Source: an uncultured Bacteroidales bacterium
GTDB taxonomy: Bacteria > Bacteroidota > Bacteroidia > Bacteroidales > Bacteroidaceae
Reading direction: 5' to 3'
Assembly (NCBI GenBank): GCA_902798685.1
Contig: CADBXO010000014.1
Span: 1 to 64,000 of the forward strand
DNA length: 64,000 nt
Part shown: positions 1 through 9,417 of the stretch, in pieces
How the letters are laid out: every line of letters starts with the position of its first letter
Position numbering within the stretch: position 1 is the first letter of the stretch
The notes under the pieces: model-generated
Database searches by the model: none
Told to the model about the DNA's origin: nothing
The model's input: the letters and a program-made list of their open reading frames with translations, nothing else
Translations under genes and position numbers: made by a program

Positions 1-756
1 GACGACATCAGACGAAAGAACACACTGGATTACCTGACACGACGTCAAGACCTCATTTCCGAGACCGTATACGGCACGGACACCGCACAGATAGCCCGTT
101 GGGAACGCTACGTAAAACGTGAGCTCGAGATGTTCCCGAGAACCGCCCCCCGCGCACCCCGATTTGACTACGAGAATTTTGTGGGATATTACCTTGGAAC
201 AAACTACATGGCCCCTCTTGGCTCAGCTAGTCAAGCCCACACCCATCGGCTGAACGGCAGTGCGGGACTTGAGATAGGAATCAAGAACTACTATATTGGC
301 CTGTCAGTATCCGGAGGAGGATATTACAACCTTCTCAAATCGGGTTACTTTAAGAGCACCAACGGCACAAGCTGGGAGAAGGACGGAAGTATAACCAGAA
401 TGGATGCCACACTGAACCTGGGTTACACCGTACTTTGCAAACAGTACTATATGGTAACCCCGTTCGCCGGAATAGGTCATTGGCACTACAAATACTTCAG
501 GCCCAACGAAAGTACTTCCTCCAGTGTACTGAACGGAACACTTTTTAACCTGGGATGCGACGCCAACTGGATACTGTTCAACGACCACAGGCCCATGAAT
601 ACCTTTGGATTCTCCGGTCTGTTATACCTCAAGCTCCGCACATATCTCCAATATGACGCCAAGGCGACTGCCAGCGCCCAAGGAATATGGTCACTCAATG
701 CCGGCCTCACCCTGGGAGTCTGGCTACACTTTCCCAAAAGATTCAACAACAGGTAA
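1..756 (+). CDS. Secreted/outer-membrane beta-barrel-like protein, 5' end cut by window edge
   Basis: The frame is open from the first base of the window, so the start lies upstream and only the last 251 codons are seen. Residues 34-54 (YGTDTAQIARWERYVKRELE) match a helix shared with the two proteins encoded next door on the other strand (YGRDTAVILEYEQRY and YGRDTSVIRQYEERY). After it comes a beta-rich C-terminal region with alternating aromatic and polar residues, including an NLGYTVL...VTPFAGIGHW segment that parallels NIGYRVL...VAPFAGAGYM in the 1346-2659 product. That looks like a small outer-membrane beta-barrel domain. The gene converges on 762-1349 with 5 bp between the stops. Function unknown; the barrel is inferred from composition and pattern only. 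Confidence 0.75.
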   Translation, partial: DDIRRKNTLDYLTRRQDLISETVYGTDTAQIARWERYVKRELEMFPRTAPRAPRFDYENFVGYYLGTNYMAPLGSASQAHTHRLNGSAGLEIGIKNYYIGLSVSGGGYYNLLKSGYFKSTNGTSWEKDGSITRMDATLNLGYTVLCKQYYMVTPFAGIGHWHYKYFRPNESTSSSVLNGTLFNLGCDANWILFNDHRPMNTFGFSGLLYLKLRTYLQYDAKATASAQGIWSLNAGLTLGVWLHFPKRFNNR

Positions 757-761
757 GCCAG

Positions 762-1349
762 TCATCTCTGAGGCAACAGCCTGTCTAGGTTAACTGAGTC
801 AAGCAAGGCCTTGTACCTCTGTTCGTATTCCAGGATGACAGCCGTATCACGTCCGTATCGGCTGTCTTTCTGAAACTTGAATGAAGGAATGGAATCATAG
901 ATCAGATCAAAATAATCTAAGGCCATAACACCTAAGTAATTCTTAGTTTCAGTTTCCTCCGGCAATAATCCAAGGTGTATAAAATCCTTTGACCTTAACT
1001 CATACTCTTCCATATCAAACAGTACCCTGAGGTAACGCAGTGTCCATTCATCACAATGATCAGGATCATACCACGAGAGGAGCCTGTTTACACAAGCGGT
1101 CCTGACTTCACCTTTGAACGGCCATTTCCTGTTGCCGCGGTACCTTCCTGTTTCCTTATATGTCATTACCAGCCTTGCATACTCCTCCAGGCTGTCAGGA
1201 AGATGACGGATACTCAAATCATCCCAGTACAAAGGCTCACTGGCACTCCACTGCTTGAGTCTGAGTTCCTCATAATCCTGTCCCTGTACGGACGTAACGG
1301 CCGACAGTACGGTCATCAGCCCTATCATTATGATCAACGACTTTCTCAT
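762..1349 (-). CDS. Secreted paralogue lacking the beta-barrel domain
   Basis: This 195-residue protein has an N-terminal signal peptide (hydrophobic residues 4-20, likely cleavage after VQG before QDYEE). It shares with its upstream neighbour the pattern CD.W.LRY..V.FD and, near the end, YGRDTAVILEYEQRYKALLDS, then stops where the neighbour continues into a barrel-like domain. It is therefore the short form of a three-member local family. The ATG overlaps the stop of the 1346-2659 gene by 4 bp (ATGA), so the two are translationally coupled and probably co-transcribed. Function unknown. It could be a soluble periplasmic partner or a domain-loss derivative. Confidence 0.8.
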   Translation of the reverse strand: MRKSLIIMIGLMTVLSAVTSVQGQDYEELRLKQWSASEPLYWDDLSIRHLPDSLEEYARLVMTYKETGRYRGNRKWPFKGEVRTACVNRLLSWYDPDHCDEWTLRYLRVLFDMEEYELRSKDFIHLGLLPEETETKNYLGVMALDYFDLIYDSIPSFKFQKDSRYGRDTAVILEYEQRYKALLDSVNLDRLLPQR

Positions 1350-2659
1350 AGCCTTTTATTTATCCAAGTATCAATATTGAACGATATGCTCAAACCTACA
1401 GAATAACCGGTCCCGATGCCGGACAGCTGTGTCCGTGCACCGTATAGTTGGAATCGGGCTTTCTGTTCACGATAGACCCTGTTATAGTTCCACAACGATT
1501 CCGAATCACTTATACCGGCACTTAAAGACCGACCCAATTTCCAGTCGAGATTGAGTCCCAGACGGTAATACTGTCCGTACAGGTCGCTATAGGCATATTT
1601 CTCCGCGTTATTGGGGTCAGGCAAGTTTGTCTTCTGGCTTAACGACATATAACCGGCTCCGGCAAATGGGGCAACTGAAATGTATGGACGGTCCAGGACT
1701 CTATATCCTATATTGAGCGACAGGCGTGCGGCAGTCACCTTCCTTCCTTCACGCCATTGGTAATCCAACTTGGAATCATAATGGAACGGTGCATACGGCA
1801 CATGACCCACATCGGCACCGGCCAAAATGAACTGCAGACTCAAATTATTGTAGTTGTAGCCCATGCCCATCTGCAAACCGGACGATGTTATCAATTCACC
1901 GGGTAATCCGTCAATAAAATGCTCGTAAAAGAGTCCAAATATCAAGGAGTAACCGTGCCCGCAATTGACAGGACCGGCCTTGTATATGGGATTGGGCTCA
2001 AGGGAATCCAGAATGGCAGCGTACCTCTCCTCATACTGTCTTATGACTGACGTATCACGACCGTAACTGCTCTCCATACGAAAAGTGCGTAGACCGGCTT
2101 CCTCTATATCTCTGAAATAGTCCGACACTGCCCTGTCACCCGGGTTCAGGATGTCAACCGCTGTAAACTGCCGTCTTACTGCCTCAACAATATCGAACTG
2201 AACCTGGCTGTAACGCAGACTCCAGCTGTCACAACGGTTTACATCATAGCGGTTCCTGCTCTTGAGCGTATATGTAAATGACATACCCTCATAGTACTTG
2301 AAATTGCCCTCCTCACGCCTTACAAATCTGACGCGTGTCATAGGATTTACAGTAATTGCGGGATTGGGTTCCTGCTCATCAAGATAATCTAAGTAATTCC
2401 TGTTGATTAATCTCCTGCCCACAGGTTGCACTTTAGGCACCATGGGCGCATAATACGGAATGACAAGCGAATCAGGCACAGGATACACTCTGTATGTCGC
2501 TTCTTTCTCAGTATAATAAAGGGTAAAATCCGACCATTCGAGCTTGCCGTCTTCCCAGTATATTGTATCGGAGACTAAAGCATCACGGGCATCTGCGCCG
2601 GCGGCACTCAGGCAGGCAGACAGCATCAACAAGGTTATTATCGGATAAGGTTTGTTCAT
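1346..2659 (-). CDS. Envelope protein with C-terminal beta-barrel-like domain
   Basis: A 437-residue protein. The frame extends further upstream into the 3' end of mfd, but the start chosen is the ATG at 2659 because it begins a clear signal sequence (MNKPYPIITLLMLSAC). The LSAC at residues 13-16 would fit a lipobox; an ordinary signal peptidase I site near GADA is the alternative. Residues 20-220 carry the family region ending in YGRDTSVIRQYEERY, and residues 230-437 are beta-rich with repeated aromatic/polar alternation, ending in a basic Leu. A TATTGTTTG element (2664-2672, minus strand) lies just upstream, one base longer than the usual spacing. Function unknown. Confidence 0.8.
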   Translation of the reverse strand: MNKPYPIITLLMLSACLSAAGADARDALVSDTIYWEDGKLEWSDFTLYYTEKEATYRVYPVPDSLVIPYYAPMVPKVQPVGRRLINRNYLDYLDEQEPNPAITVNPMTRVRFVRREEGNFKYYEGMSFTYTLKSRNRYDVNRCDSWSLRYSQVQFDIVEAVRRQFTAVDILNPGDRAVSDYFRDIEEAGLRTFRMESSYGRDTSVIRQYEERYAAILDSLEPNPIYKAGPVNCGHGYSLIFGLFYEHFIDGLPGELITSSGLQMGMGYNYNNLSLQFILAGADVGHVPYAPFHYDSKLDYQWREGRKVTAARLSLNIGYRVLDRPYISVAPFAGAGYMSLSQKTNLPDPNNAEKYAYSDLYGQYYRLGLNLDWKLGRSLSAGISDSESLWNYNRVYREQKARFQLYGARTQLSGIGTGYSVGLSISFNIDTWINKRL

Positions 2660-2741
2660 AGTGCAAACAATAAATCGGTCTCTGCATGTTGTATATGACC
2701 TGTCATACAAAGTTAAAAGCGGGGACCTATGCAAGCGCAGG

Positions 2742-5700
2742 TCAGGGTGCGGGAGTAAGGATGGAACTGAGGATGCTGATGGCGTTCTCCACGTCGGGAA
2801 CCTGGGTGATGAGCATGCTGCGGCGACCGGACTCATCCTCACGCAGACGGCATGTCAAGGGGTTCTGGCCGGCATAGGCCAGCAGGGCTCCGAATGCGTT
2901 GCTCTGATAATAGGGGCTGTCGGGGTTGCTTATAAAGAACAGGCTCATGCGGCCAGCCTTGAGATAGATCTTTTCAATACCCAGTTCGCGGCCGATGCGG
3001 CGCATGGTGACAAGACGGATGAGCTCGAGAGCCTGCTTGGGAATCTTTCCGAACCTATCCTCCAAGCGTTCACGGAACCGCATGATATCGGTCTCACGCT
3101 CCATGCTGTCAAGTTCGCGGTAGAGCAGTATGCGCTCGCTTCCGTCGGGCACGAATGAATCGGGGAAACAGAGGTCCATGTCAGTCTCGACCGTGCACTC
3201 GTCGACATAACGGGAGGCATCGGCCACGGCGGTGCTCCCCTGCTCCGGCTCCTGCTCCTTGAACAGATCCTGGAACTCGTCATTCTTAAGCTCGCGAACG
3301 GCCTCCTTGAGGATCTTCTGATAGGTCTCGTAGCCCAGGTCGGCTATGAATCCGCTCTGCTCCGCTCCCAGCAGGTTTCCGGCGCCGCGTATGTCAAGGT
3401 CCTGAAGGGCCAGCTGGATACCGCTGCCCAGTTCGCTGAAGCTCTCGATAGCCTGCAACCTGCGGCGGGACTCGTCCGACAGGGCCGACAGAGGCGGTGC
3501 AAGCAGGTAGCAGAAAGCCTTGCGGTTGCTGCGTCCCACACGTCCGCGCATCTGGTGCAAATCGCTCAGGCCAAAGTTCTGGGCCGAGTTGACGATTATA
3601 GTGTTGGCGTTGGGGATATCTATTCCGTTCTCTATGATGGAGGTGGCTACGAGCACGTCGTAGTCATAGTTTATGAATCCTGTGAGAATCTTTTCCAGTT
3701 CATCGGGGTCCATCTGTCCATGGCCGATGGCCACGCGGGCATCGGGCACCTCACGCTCCACGATAGCCTGCAGGTCGGCCAGCGACGATATGCGGTTGCT
3801 CACAATGAACAGCTGGCCGTTACGGCTCATCTCAAAGTTCACGGCCTCACGTATGATATCGGGACTGAACACATGGAGTTCGGTCTGGATAGGATAACGG
3901 TTGGGCGGCGGAGTCTGAATGACCGAGAGGTCACGGGCTCCCATGAGCGAGAACTGAAGGGTACGCGGTATGGGTGTGGCGGTCATGGTGAGCACATCCA
4001 CGTTGGCGCGCATCTGCTTGAGCTTTTCCTTGACCGATACGCCGAACTTCTGCTCCTCATCAATTATGAGCAGGCCCAGGTCCTTGAACTTGACCTGCTT
4101 GCCTATGAGCTTGTGAGTACCTATTATGATATCTATCTTGCCGGCCTTGAGGTCATCGAGTATGGCGGTCACCTGCGCGGCGCTGCGGGCGCGTGAAAGG
4201 TACTCCACCCTGCAGGGGAAATCCTTCAGGCGGTCACGGAAGGTCTGGTAGTGCTGGAAAGCCAGTATGGTGGTAGGCACGAGCACGGCCACCTGCTTGT
4301 TATCGGCCACGGCCTTGAAGGCGGCGCGTATGGCTACCTCGGTCTTGCCGAATCCCACGTCACCGCATATGAGACGGTCCATGGGACGGCTGCTCTCCAT
4401 ATCCTGCTTTATGTCCTGGGTAGCCTTGAGCTGGTCCGGGGTGTCCTCATAGATAAAGCTGGCCTCCAGTTCGTTCTGTAGGTATGAGTCGGGGCTGTAG
4501 GCGAATCCCTTCTCCTCAAGACGTTTGGCGTAGAGCTTTATAAGGTCACGGGCTATGTCCTTGATCTTGCCTTTGGTACGCTCCTTGAGGTTCTCCCAGG
4601 CGCCGGTACCCAGTTTGTTTATGTGCGGCTCCTCACCCTCCTTGCCCTTGTACTTGGAGACCTTGTGCAGGGCGTGGATGGATACAAACACCACGTCGTC
4701 ATTCCTGTAAATGATCTTGATCTTCTCCTGATAACCGCCTCCCTGAGGCACGCGCACCAGGCCGCCGAACTTACCTACGCCGTGGTCCATATGAACCACG
4801 TAATCGCCAATCTGGAACTCCTGGAGTTCCTTGAGCGTAAGCGCCACCTTTCCGTTGCGGGCACGCTCGCTGCGCAGGTTATACTTGTGGTATCGGTCAA
4901 ATATCTGGTGGTCAGTAAAGAAGCAGCACTTGAGCAGTCCGTCAGCGAATCCCTCATGAAGGGTTTTGCCGATGGTCGTGAACTGGATGTTCTCGCCGCG
5001 CTCGGCAAAAATGTCGCTCAGACGGTCTCCCTGCTTGGGGTTATCGGTCAGGATATAGAGTTTGTAACCCTGCAGCATATAGTCGGTCAGGGTCTTGGAT
5101 ACAAGTTCAAAGTTCTTGTGGAACAGCGGCTGCGGCGTGGTATCGAAGGTAATCGTGGCCGATGCCACTCCGGTGGGTTTGTTGCCGAATTCAACCACGC
5201 GGAAATCGGTTGTCTTGCGCAGGAAATCCTCTGATGTGAGCAATGTAGGCGCAGGTGTCATCTCAACCTCCGCATTGGCCGATGCATCAGCCATTCGCAT
5301 TCGGGCGGCAAGGCTCTCGTTATCGGCCACCTCGTTGGCTACAGTGGTCATGCGGTCGGCTGTGAGCAGCAGGTCGCGGACAGCCATCACGGTATCCTGC
5401 GGCAGAAAATCCATCAGCGACACCTGTGCGCCCTCAACCTTATCCATATCGGGTACAATCACCACGCTCTCCTTCTTATCGGTAGAGAGCTGTGTATCGA
5501 CCGAGAACTGACGGATGCTGTCTATGTCATCGCCAAAGAAATCAAGTCTGTAGGGGTATTCCGATGAGAACGAGAATACGTCCAGGATGCTGCCTCGCAG
5601 GGCAAACTGACCGGGCTCGTATACGTAATCCACGCGGTTGAAACCCAGTTCAAGCAGCAGGTTCTGCAGCTCCTCGCGGTCCAGTGTCTCGCCTGTCTGC

Positions 5701-6149
5701 ACCTGAATGGACTTGTCCTCGAGGCTGTTTTTGGATACCACCTTCTCGGCAAGCGCATCGGCCGACGTTACTATTACCAGCGTCTGTGTATCGGGCGTAA
5801 TGGTCGTAAGGCGGCTCAGCACCTCGGTGCGCAGTATCTCGCTGGCGTCATCCTTCTGGCCGTACTTGGCGGCGCGGCGGTAGGCGGACGGGAAATAGAG
5901 GACATCGGTATCGCCTATGGTCTGCACCATATCGTGGTAGAAATAGGCGGCCTCCTCCTGGTCATTCAAAATAATCAAAATGCAGGGCTTACCGCCCTTC
6001 TGAGCCAGTGCAGAGAACACCAGCGGAGCCGAAGACGCACGAAGTCCCTGCAGAAAAACGTTTCCTCCGCGTTTTCCTGCAAGCTCCTTTATCAGCGCCT
6101 TGGTCTGCGCTAACCCGCCGTAAAGGCCACTAAGATCCGCCAATGTCAT
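2742..6149 (-). CDS. mfd: Transcription-repair coupling factor Mfd
   Basis: Mfd displaces stalled RNA polymerase and recruits UvrA to the lesion. The 1135-residue product has the whole family order: UvrB-like N-terminal modules ([23 protein letters not shown]), the RNAP-interaction domain ([20 protein letters not shown]), a RecG-like superfamily 2 translocase with Walker [16 protein letters not shown] box ([12 protein letters not shown]), [18 protein letters not shown], and the C-terminal TRCF domain ([20 protein letters not shown]). The frame is open up to 6221, but the ATG at 6149 is preferred: [12 protein letters not shown] aligns with the usual Bacteroidota N-terminus and the extra 24 residues are low-complexity. 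A TAAATTTG promoter element at 6158-6165 would then give an almost leaderless mRNA. Confidence 0.97.
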   Translation of the reverse strand: MTLADLSGLYGGLAQTKALIKELAGKRGGNVFLQGLRASSAPLVFSALAQKGGKPCILIILNDQEEAAYFYHDMVQTIGDTDVLYFPSAYRRAAKYGQKDDASEILRTEVLSRLTTITPDTQTLVIVTSADALAEKVVSKNSLEDKSIQVQTGETLDREELQNLLLELGFNRVDYVYEPGQFALRGSILDVFSFSSEYPYRLDFFGDDIDSIRQFSVDTQLSTDKKESVVIVPDMDKVEGAQVSLMDFLPQDTVMAVRDLLLTADRMTTVANEVADNESLAARMRMADASANAEVEMTPAPTLLTSEDFLRKTTDFRVVEFGNKPTGVASATITFDTTPQPLFHKNFELVSKTLTDYMLQGYKLYILTDNPKQGDRLSDIFAERGENIQFTTIGKTLHEGFADGLLKCCFFTDHQIFDRYHKYNLRSERARNGKVALTLKELQEFQIGDYVVHMDHGVGKFGGLVRVPQGGGYQEKIKIIYRNDDVVFVSIHALHKVSKYKGKEGEEPHINKLGTGAWENLKERTKGKIKDIARDLIKLYAKRLEEKGFAYSPDSYLQNELEASFIYEDTPDQLKATQDIKQDMESSRPMDRLICGDVGFGKTEVAIRAAFKAVADNKQVAVLVPTTILAFQHYQTFRDRLKDFPCRVEYLSRARSAAQVTAILDDLKAGKIDIIIGTHKLIGKQVKFKDLGLLIIDEEQKFGVSVKEKLKQMRANVDVLTMTATPIPRTLQFSLMGARDLSVIQTPPPNRYPIQTELHVFSPDIIREAVNFEMSRNGQLFIVSNRISSLADLQAIVEREVPDARVAIGHGQMDPDELEKILTGFINYDYDVLVATSIIENGIDIPNANTIIVNSAQNFGLSDLHQMRGRVGRSNRKAFCYLLAPPLSALSDESRRRLQAIESFSELGSGIQLALQDLDIRGAGNLLGAEQSGFIADLGYETYQKILKEAVRELKNDEFQDLFKEQEPEQGSTAVADASRYVDECTVETDMDLCFPDSFVPDGSERILLYRELDSMERETDIMRFRERLEDRFGKIPKQALELIRLVTMRRIGRELGIEKIYLKAGRMSLFFISNPDSPYYQSNAFGALLAYAGQNPLTCRLREDESGRRSMLITQVPDVENAISILSSILTPAP

Positions 6150-6157
6150 AGCACCTG

Positions 6158-6165
6158 CAAATTTA
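6158..6165 (-). promoter_or_regulatory. -7 promoter element of mfd
   Basis: Reads TAAATTTG on the minus strand, matching TAnnTTTG, 8 bp before the chosen mfd ATG. This argues against the upstream in-frame start at 6221, which would lie before the promoter. Confidence 0.5.
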
Positions 6166-6240
6166 CTCTTTTTTCTCTTGGCTGTCAAAAGTATCAGAAA
6201 AACAAATTTATCGTTTTTCAATAAATTTTTTACGTTTTTC

Positions 6241-6271
6241 TTTGGTGGACTAAAAATCGCCCTTATCTTTG
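6241..6271 (+). promoter_or_regulatory. Primary-sigma promoter of the DUF2975/HTH operon
   Basis: TTTG at 6241-6244, 19 bp spacer, then TATCTTTG at 6264-6271. This is the full two-box Bacteroidota promoter, 43 bp ahead of the 6315 start. Confidence 0.75.
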
Positions 6272-6314
6272 CACCGAAAATATTTATCGTTTAACAATAA
6301 ATTCAATTCCAATT

Positions 6315-7031
6315 ATGAACAAAAAACTAAAGATTTACTGCTCCCTGTTTGTAATAGCACTGATTTGGACGTTAGTTTCAAATATCAAGATCACCCGCTT
6401 GTCTACCAGCTACGGCTATGATGATATTAAACAGGACGGTTGGAGTTTCGGGCAGATGCCTGAGAGTTACATTACACGTGATACTATCTATGAAAATGGG
6501 GGAATGTCTACATCCTCATCATGGGCAACAGTTCGTATTCCGGTCAAAGTGAAACATCGTACAGGTTCCAAGAACTATTTGCAGTCAACTGTAGGTGGCA
6601 AAACCCGTATGGTTGACTTGGATCAGGTTACTGTGATACTTCCTGCCGAAAAAACCTCATTATCTGTTTCTTTATTCATTATATGGGCAGTCACCGCTAT
6701 AGTGATAATATGGATAATATGCCTGGCCATTAAGATTATCCGCAGCATCCGCAGAGGTGAGATATTTGTCACTAAAGTGGCAGGATATTTGGAGACCATC
6801 GGTATTCTTCTTTCCGCGGACTATGTTTTTGGAGGGATAGTAGGGTCTGTTTGGTATCACGCTTTCCTCAAACAGATAGAACTTGCCGATTATTACGTAA
6901 CATCGTTTAACAGTGCCACCGGAGGAGCCTATTGTGGTCTGTGGATTCTGACGGGACTTGGACTTATGATAATCTCACAGATCATCCTTATGGGCAAGGA
7001 CCTTAAGGAGGAACAGGATCTGACAATCTAA
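6315..7031 (+). CDS. DUF2975-family membrane protein
   Basis: A 238-residue integral membrane protein with four predicted helices: about residues 7-22, 116-140, 155-180 and 200-226. A polar extracytoplasmic loop lies between the first two, and the C-terminus is charged and cytoplasmic. Layout and length match DUF2975 proteins, which are typically encoded directly before a small Cro/CI-type regulator, exactly as here (12 bp to the next ATG). The role of the family is not established; the pairing suggests a membrane component whose level or activity is linked to the regulator. The gene has its own two-box promoter, and the pair ends at the hairpin at 7246. Confidence 0.8.
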   Translation: MNKKLKIYCSLFVIALIWTLVSNIKITRLSTSYGYDDIKQDGWSFGQMPESYITRDTIYENGGMSTSSSWATVRIPVKVKHRTGSKNYLQSTVGGKTRMVDLDQVTVILPAEKTSLSVSLFIIWAVTAIVIIWIICLAIKIIRSIRRGEIFVTKVAGYLETIGILLSADYVFGGIVGSVWYHAFLKQIELADYYVTSFNSATGGAYCGLWILTGLGLMIISQIILMGKDLKEEQDLTI

Positions 7032-7043
7032 AACATCGCATCT

Positions 7044-7244
7044 ATGAGCATAATAGTAAACGTTGACGTTATGATGGCCAAGCGCAAGATGTCATCGGGC
7101 GAACTGGCCGATAAGATAGGCATAACGCAGGCCAACCTATCCATACTCAAGACCGGAAAGGCCAAGGCCATACGATTCTCCACGCTCGATGCCATATGCA
7201 AGGCACTGGACTGCCAGCCGGGCGATATACTTGAGTTCAGATAA
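7044..7244 (+). CDS. Small Cro/CI-type HTH regulator (YozG-like)
   Basis: A 66-residue protein that is almost only a helix-turn-helix: KMSSGELADKIGITQANLSI is helix 2-turn-recognition helix, followed by FSTLDAICKALDCQPGDIL. The length and the closing CQPGDILE are typical of YozG-type partners of DUF2975 membrane proteins. It probably binds DNA as a dimer and may autoregulate the operon that starts at 6241, but no clear palindrome is visible there. Strong Bacteroidota context; function of the pair unknown. Confidence 0.9.
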   Translation: MSIIVNVDVMMAKRKMSSGELADKIGITQANLSILKTGKAKAIRFSTLDAICKALDCQPGDILEFR

Positions 7245-7245
7245 G

Positions 7246-7288
7246 AAAAAAGGTGCCAAACGGAACCGTCCCTTTTGGCACCTTTTTA
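7246..7288 (+). terminator. Rho-independent terminator
   Basis: AAAAAAGGTGCCAAA pairs with TTTTGGCACCTTTTT across a 12-base loop, directly after the HTH stop. It ends the DUF2975/HTH operon. Its 3' end touches the next promoter, which also rules out the GTG start at 7253 for the next gene. Confidence 0.85.
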
Positions 7289-7289
7289 T

Positions 7290-7297
7290 TATATTTG
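7290..7297 (+). promoter_or_regulatory. -7 promoter element for GT2-pyrC-plsC
   Basis: TATATTTG immediately after the preceding terminator and 22 bp before the ATG at 7319; matches TAnnTTTG. No good TTTG box at the usual distance, because that position lies in the terminator stem. Confidence 0.6.
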
Positions 7298-7318
7298 TGC
7301 GTTATATCAGAACAAACT

Positions 7319-8080
7319 ATGAAAACTAACCAAAGCATAGTAATTATCCCCACCTATAACGAGAAGGAGAACATAGAGAATATCATCCGCGCAGTGATGG
7401 CGCTGGAGGATAATTTCAACATACTGATTATTGACGACGGCTCTCCCGACGGCACCGCTGCCATAGTGAAGGGACTCATTGAGTCCGATTTCAAGGACCG
7501 CCTCTTCATTGTGGAGCGCTCCGGCAAACTGGGTCTTGGAACTGCTTACATCACCGGTTTCAAGTGGTGCATCGAGCGCGGCTACGATTACATCTTTGAG
7601 ATGGATGCCGATTTCTCACACGCACCTTCTGACTTGCCCCGCCTGCTCAGCGCATGCCGCAACGAGGGTTACGACGTGGCCATCGGCTCACGATATGTAA
7701 GCGGTGTGAACGTGGTCAACTGGCCCATGGGACGCGTGCTGATGTCATACTTCGCATCCAAGTACGTGCATTTTGTTACCGGCCTGCCCGTACACGATAC
7801 CACCGCCGGATTCAAGTGCTACCGCCGCGAAGTTCTGGAGACAATCGAGCTGGACAAGATACACTTCAAGGGTTACGCCTTCCAGATTGAGATGAAGTTC
7901 ACCGCCTACAAGTGCGGATTCAAGATCAAGGAGGTTCCCGTGATATTCGTAAACCGCGAGCTCGGTACATCAAAGATGAGCGGAGGCATATTCAGCGAGG
8001 CTCTGTTCGGAGTCATCCGCCTCAAGATCTCCAGCTGGTTCCGCAAATATCCCCAAAAGCCCCAAGCCCCGCAAGCATAA
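7319..8080 (+). CDS. Polyprenol-phosphate mannosyltransferase-like GT2 glycosyltransferase
   Basis: 253 residues, family 2 glycosyltransferase of the dolichol-phosphate mannose synthase type, which moves a hexose from a nucleotide sugar to polyprenyl phosphate on the cytoplasmic face of the membrane. Visible motifs are IIPTYNEKENIENI (N-terminal nucleotide-binding strand), IDDGSPDGTA, the EMDADFSHAP metal-binding DxD, and GSRYVSG. There is no C-terminal multispan membrane domain, so this is the short DPM1-like form. The start is the ATG at 7319, just downstream of the promoter. Its TAA overlaps the pyrC ATG by one base. The sugar specificity cannot be read from the sequence. Confidence 0.9.
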   Translation: MKTNQSIVIIPTYNEKENIENIIRAVMALEDNFNILIIDDGSPDGTAAIVKGLIESDFKDRLFIVERSGKLGLGTAYITGFKWCIERGYDYIFEMDADFSHAPSDLPRLLSACRNEGYDVAIGSRYVSGVNVVNWPMGRVLMSYFASKYVHFVTGLPVHDTTAGFKCYRREVLETIELDKIHFKGYAFQIEMKFTAYKCGFKIKEVPVIFVNRELGTSKMSGGIFSEALFGVIRLKISSWFRKYPQKPQAPQA

Positions 8081-9417
8081 TGAGCAGGACACTGATCAAA
8101 GACGCTATGGTGGTTAATGAGGGCCAGGTGCAGCGCGCATCGGTCCTGATTGAAAACGACACCATAGCCGGTATCTTTACGTCCGATGCCCCCACGGCCG
8201 ATACCATAATCGACGCCGCAGGAAAGTGGCTCCTGCCCGGCGTGATCGATGACCACGTACATTTCCGTGATCCCGGTCTTACACATAAGGCCGATATGTA
8301 CACCGAGAGCCTTGCAGCCGCCATGGGCGGTGTGACCACGGTGTTCGACATGCCCAACTGCGTACCCCAGACGGTTACGCTCCAGGCACTCCAGGATAAG
8401 TTTGATCACGCAGCAGAGACCTGTCTGGTAAACCACAGTTTCTACCTGGGCGCCACCCACACCAACCTGGATCAGATTGAAAAGATTGACCCTGCAAAGG
8501 TCTGCGGAGTCAAACTCTTTATGGGCTCCAGCACAGGCGGAATGCTGCTGGATGATGCCGCATCACTCAAGGCGCTGTTCCAGGCCGCCACAGTCCCCGT
8601 TGCAGTACACTGTGAGGAGACATCAATCATCAACACAAACATGGAGCGCTACACCAGCCAGTACGGCAGTGAGCCTCCCGTAAAATATCACCCCCTCATA
8701 CGCAGCGAGGAGGCGTGCTACGCATCTACCTCAAAGGCGCTTGAGGTGGCCGCAGGCACCAACGTTCACCTGCACATAATGCATCTTACCACCGCCCATG
8801 AACTGAACCTGTTCAACAACCATCCGTTGCAGAGCAAGCAGTTCACAGCCGAGGCCTGCCCCGCACACCTCTGGTTCACAGATGCAGACTATGACCACAA
8901 GGGCACGCTGATAAAGTGCAATCCCGCCATCAAGACAGCCGCTGACCGTCAGGCACTGCGTCTGGCCCTGACCGACGGCCGCATAGACGTGATAGGCACC
9001 GACCATGCACCGCACCTGCTCTCCGAGAAACAGGGAGGTTGCAAGACCGCCGCATCCGGAATGCCCGTGCTGCCCTACTCGCTCATATCAATGCTCGAGT
9101 TGGCATCGGCCGGTATAATGCAGATGACCGATGTGGTAAGACTCATGTGCCACAACCCCGCACAGATATTCAGCATAAAGGATCGCGGATACATACGCCA
9201 GGGCTACAAGGCTGACCTGACACTGGTTTCACGCAGCGAGGAGGGCTACAAGGTATCCAATGCCGATGTGCCAAACAAATGCGGCTGGACACCGTTTGAA
9301 GGCGAGCTGTTCCACTGGAAGGTATGCACCACCTGGGTGAACGGCCGCGCCGTCTATAATGAAGGAACATTCAATACAGAAATAAAAGGAAAACCCGTAG
9401 AATTCAACAGACTATGA
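8080..9417 (+). CDS. pyrC: Dihydroorotase
   Basis: A 445-residue amidohydrolase that cyclises carbamoyl aspartate to dihydroorotate in pyrimidine synthesis. Metal ligands are visible in DDHVHFRDPGLTHKADMYTE (HxH), the VAVHCEET and LHIMHLTTA histidines, and GTDHAPH near the C-terminus. The substrate-binding FRDPG is intact. Length and motif spacing fit the Bacteroidota class I-like enzyme. The open frame continues upstream into the glycosyltransferase, but the ATG at 8080 (MSRTLIKDAMVV) is the natural start and forms a TAATG coupling. The stop overlaps plsC by 4 bp, so the three genes form one operon. Confidence 0.95.
   Translation: MSRTLIKDAMVVNEGQVQRASVLIENDTIAGIFTSDAPTADTIIDAAGKWLLPGVIDDHVHFRDPGLTHKADMYTESLAAAMGGVTTVFDMPNCVPQTVTLQALQDKFDHAAETCLVNHSFYLGATHTNLDQIEKIDPAKVCGVKLFMGSSTGGMLLDDAASLKALFQAATVPVAVHCEETSIINTNMERYTSQYGSEPPVKYHPLIRSEEACYASTSKALEVAAGTNVHLHIMHLTTAHELNLFNNHPLQSKQFTAEACPAHLWFTDADYDHKGTLIKCNPAIKTAADRQALRLALTDGRIDVIGTDHAPHLLSEKQGGCKTAASGMPVLPYSLISMLELASAGIMQMTDVVRLMCHNPAQIFSIKDRGYIRQGYKADLTLVSRSEEGYKVSNADVPNKCGWTPFEGELFHWKVCTTWVNGRAVYNEGTFNTEIKGKPVEFNRL

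Noticed and set aside
3555..4196. 213-codon plus-strand ORF inside mfd
   Set aside because: It lies antisense to the conserved helicase motifs of mfd, has no promoter or recognisable domain, and mfd explains the codon structure.
6150..6221. N-terminal extension of Mfd up to 6221
   Set aside because: The extra 24 residues are low-complexity, a promoter box lies within the stretch, and the family N-terminus begins at 6149.
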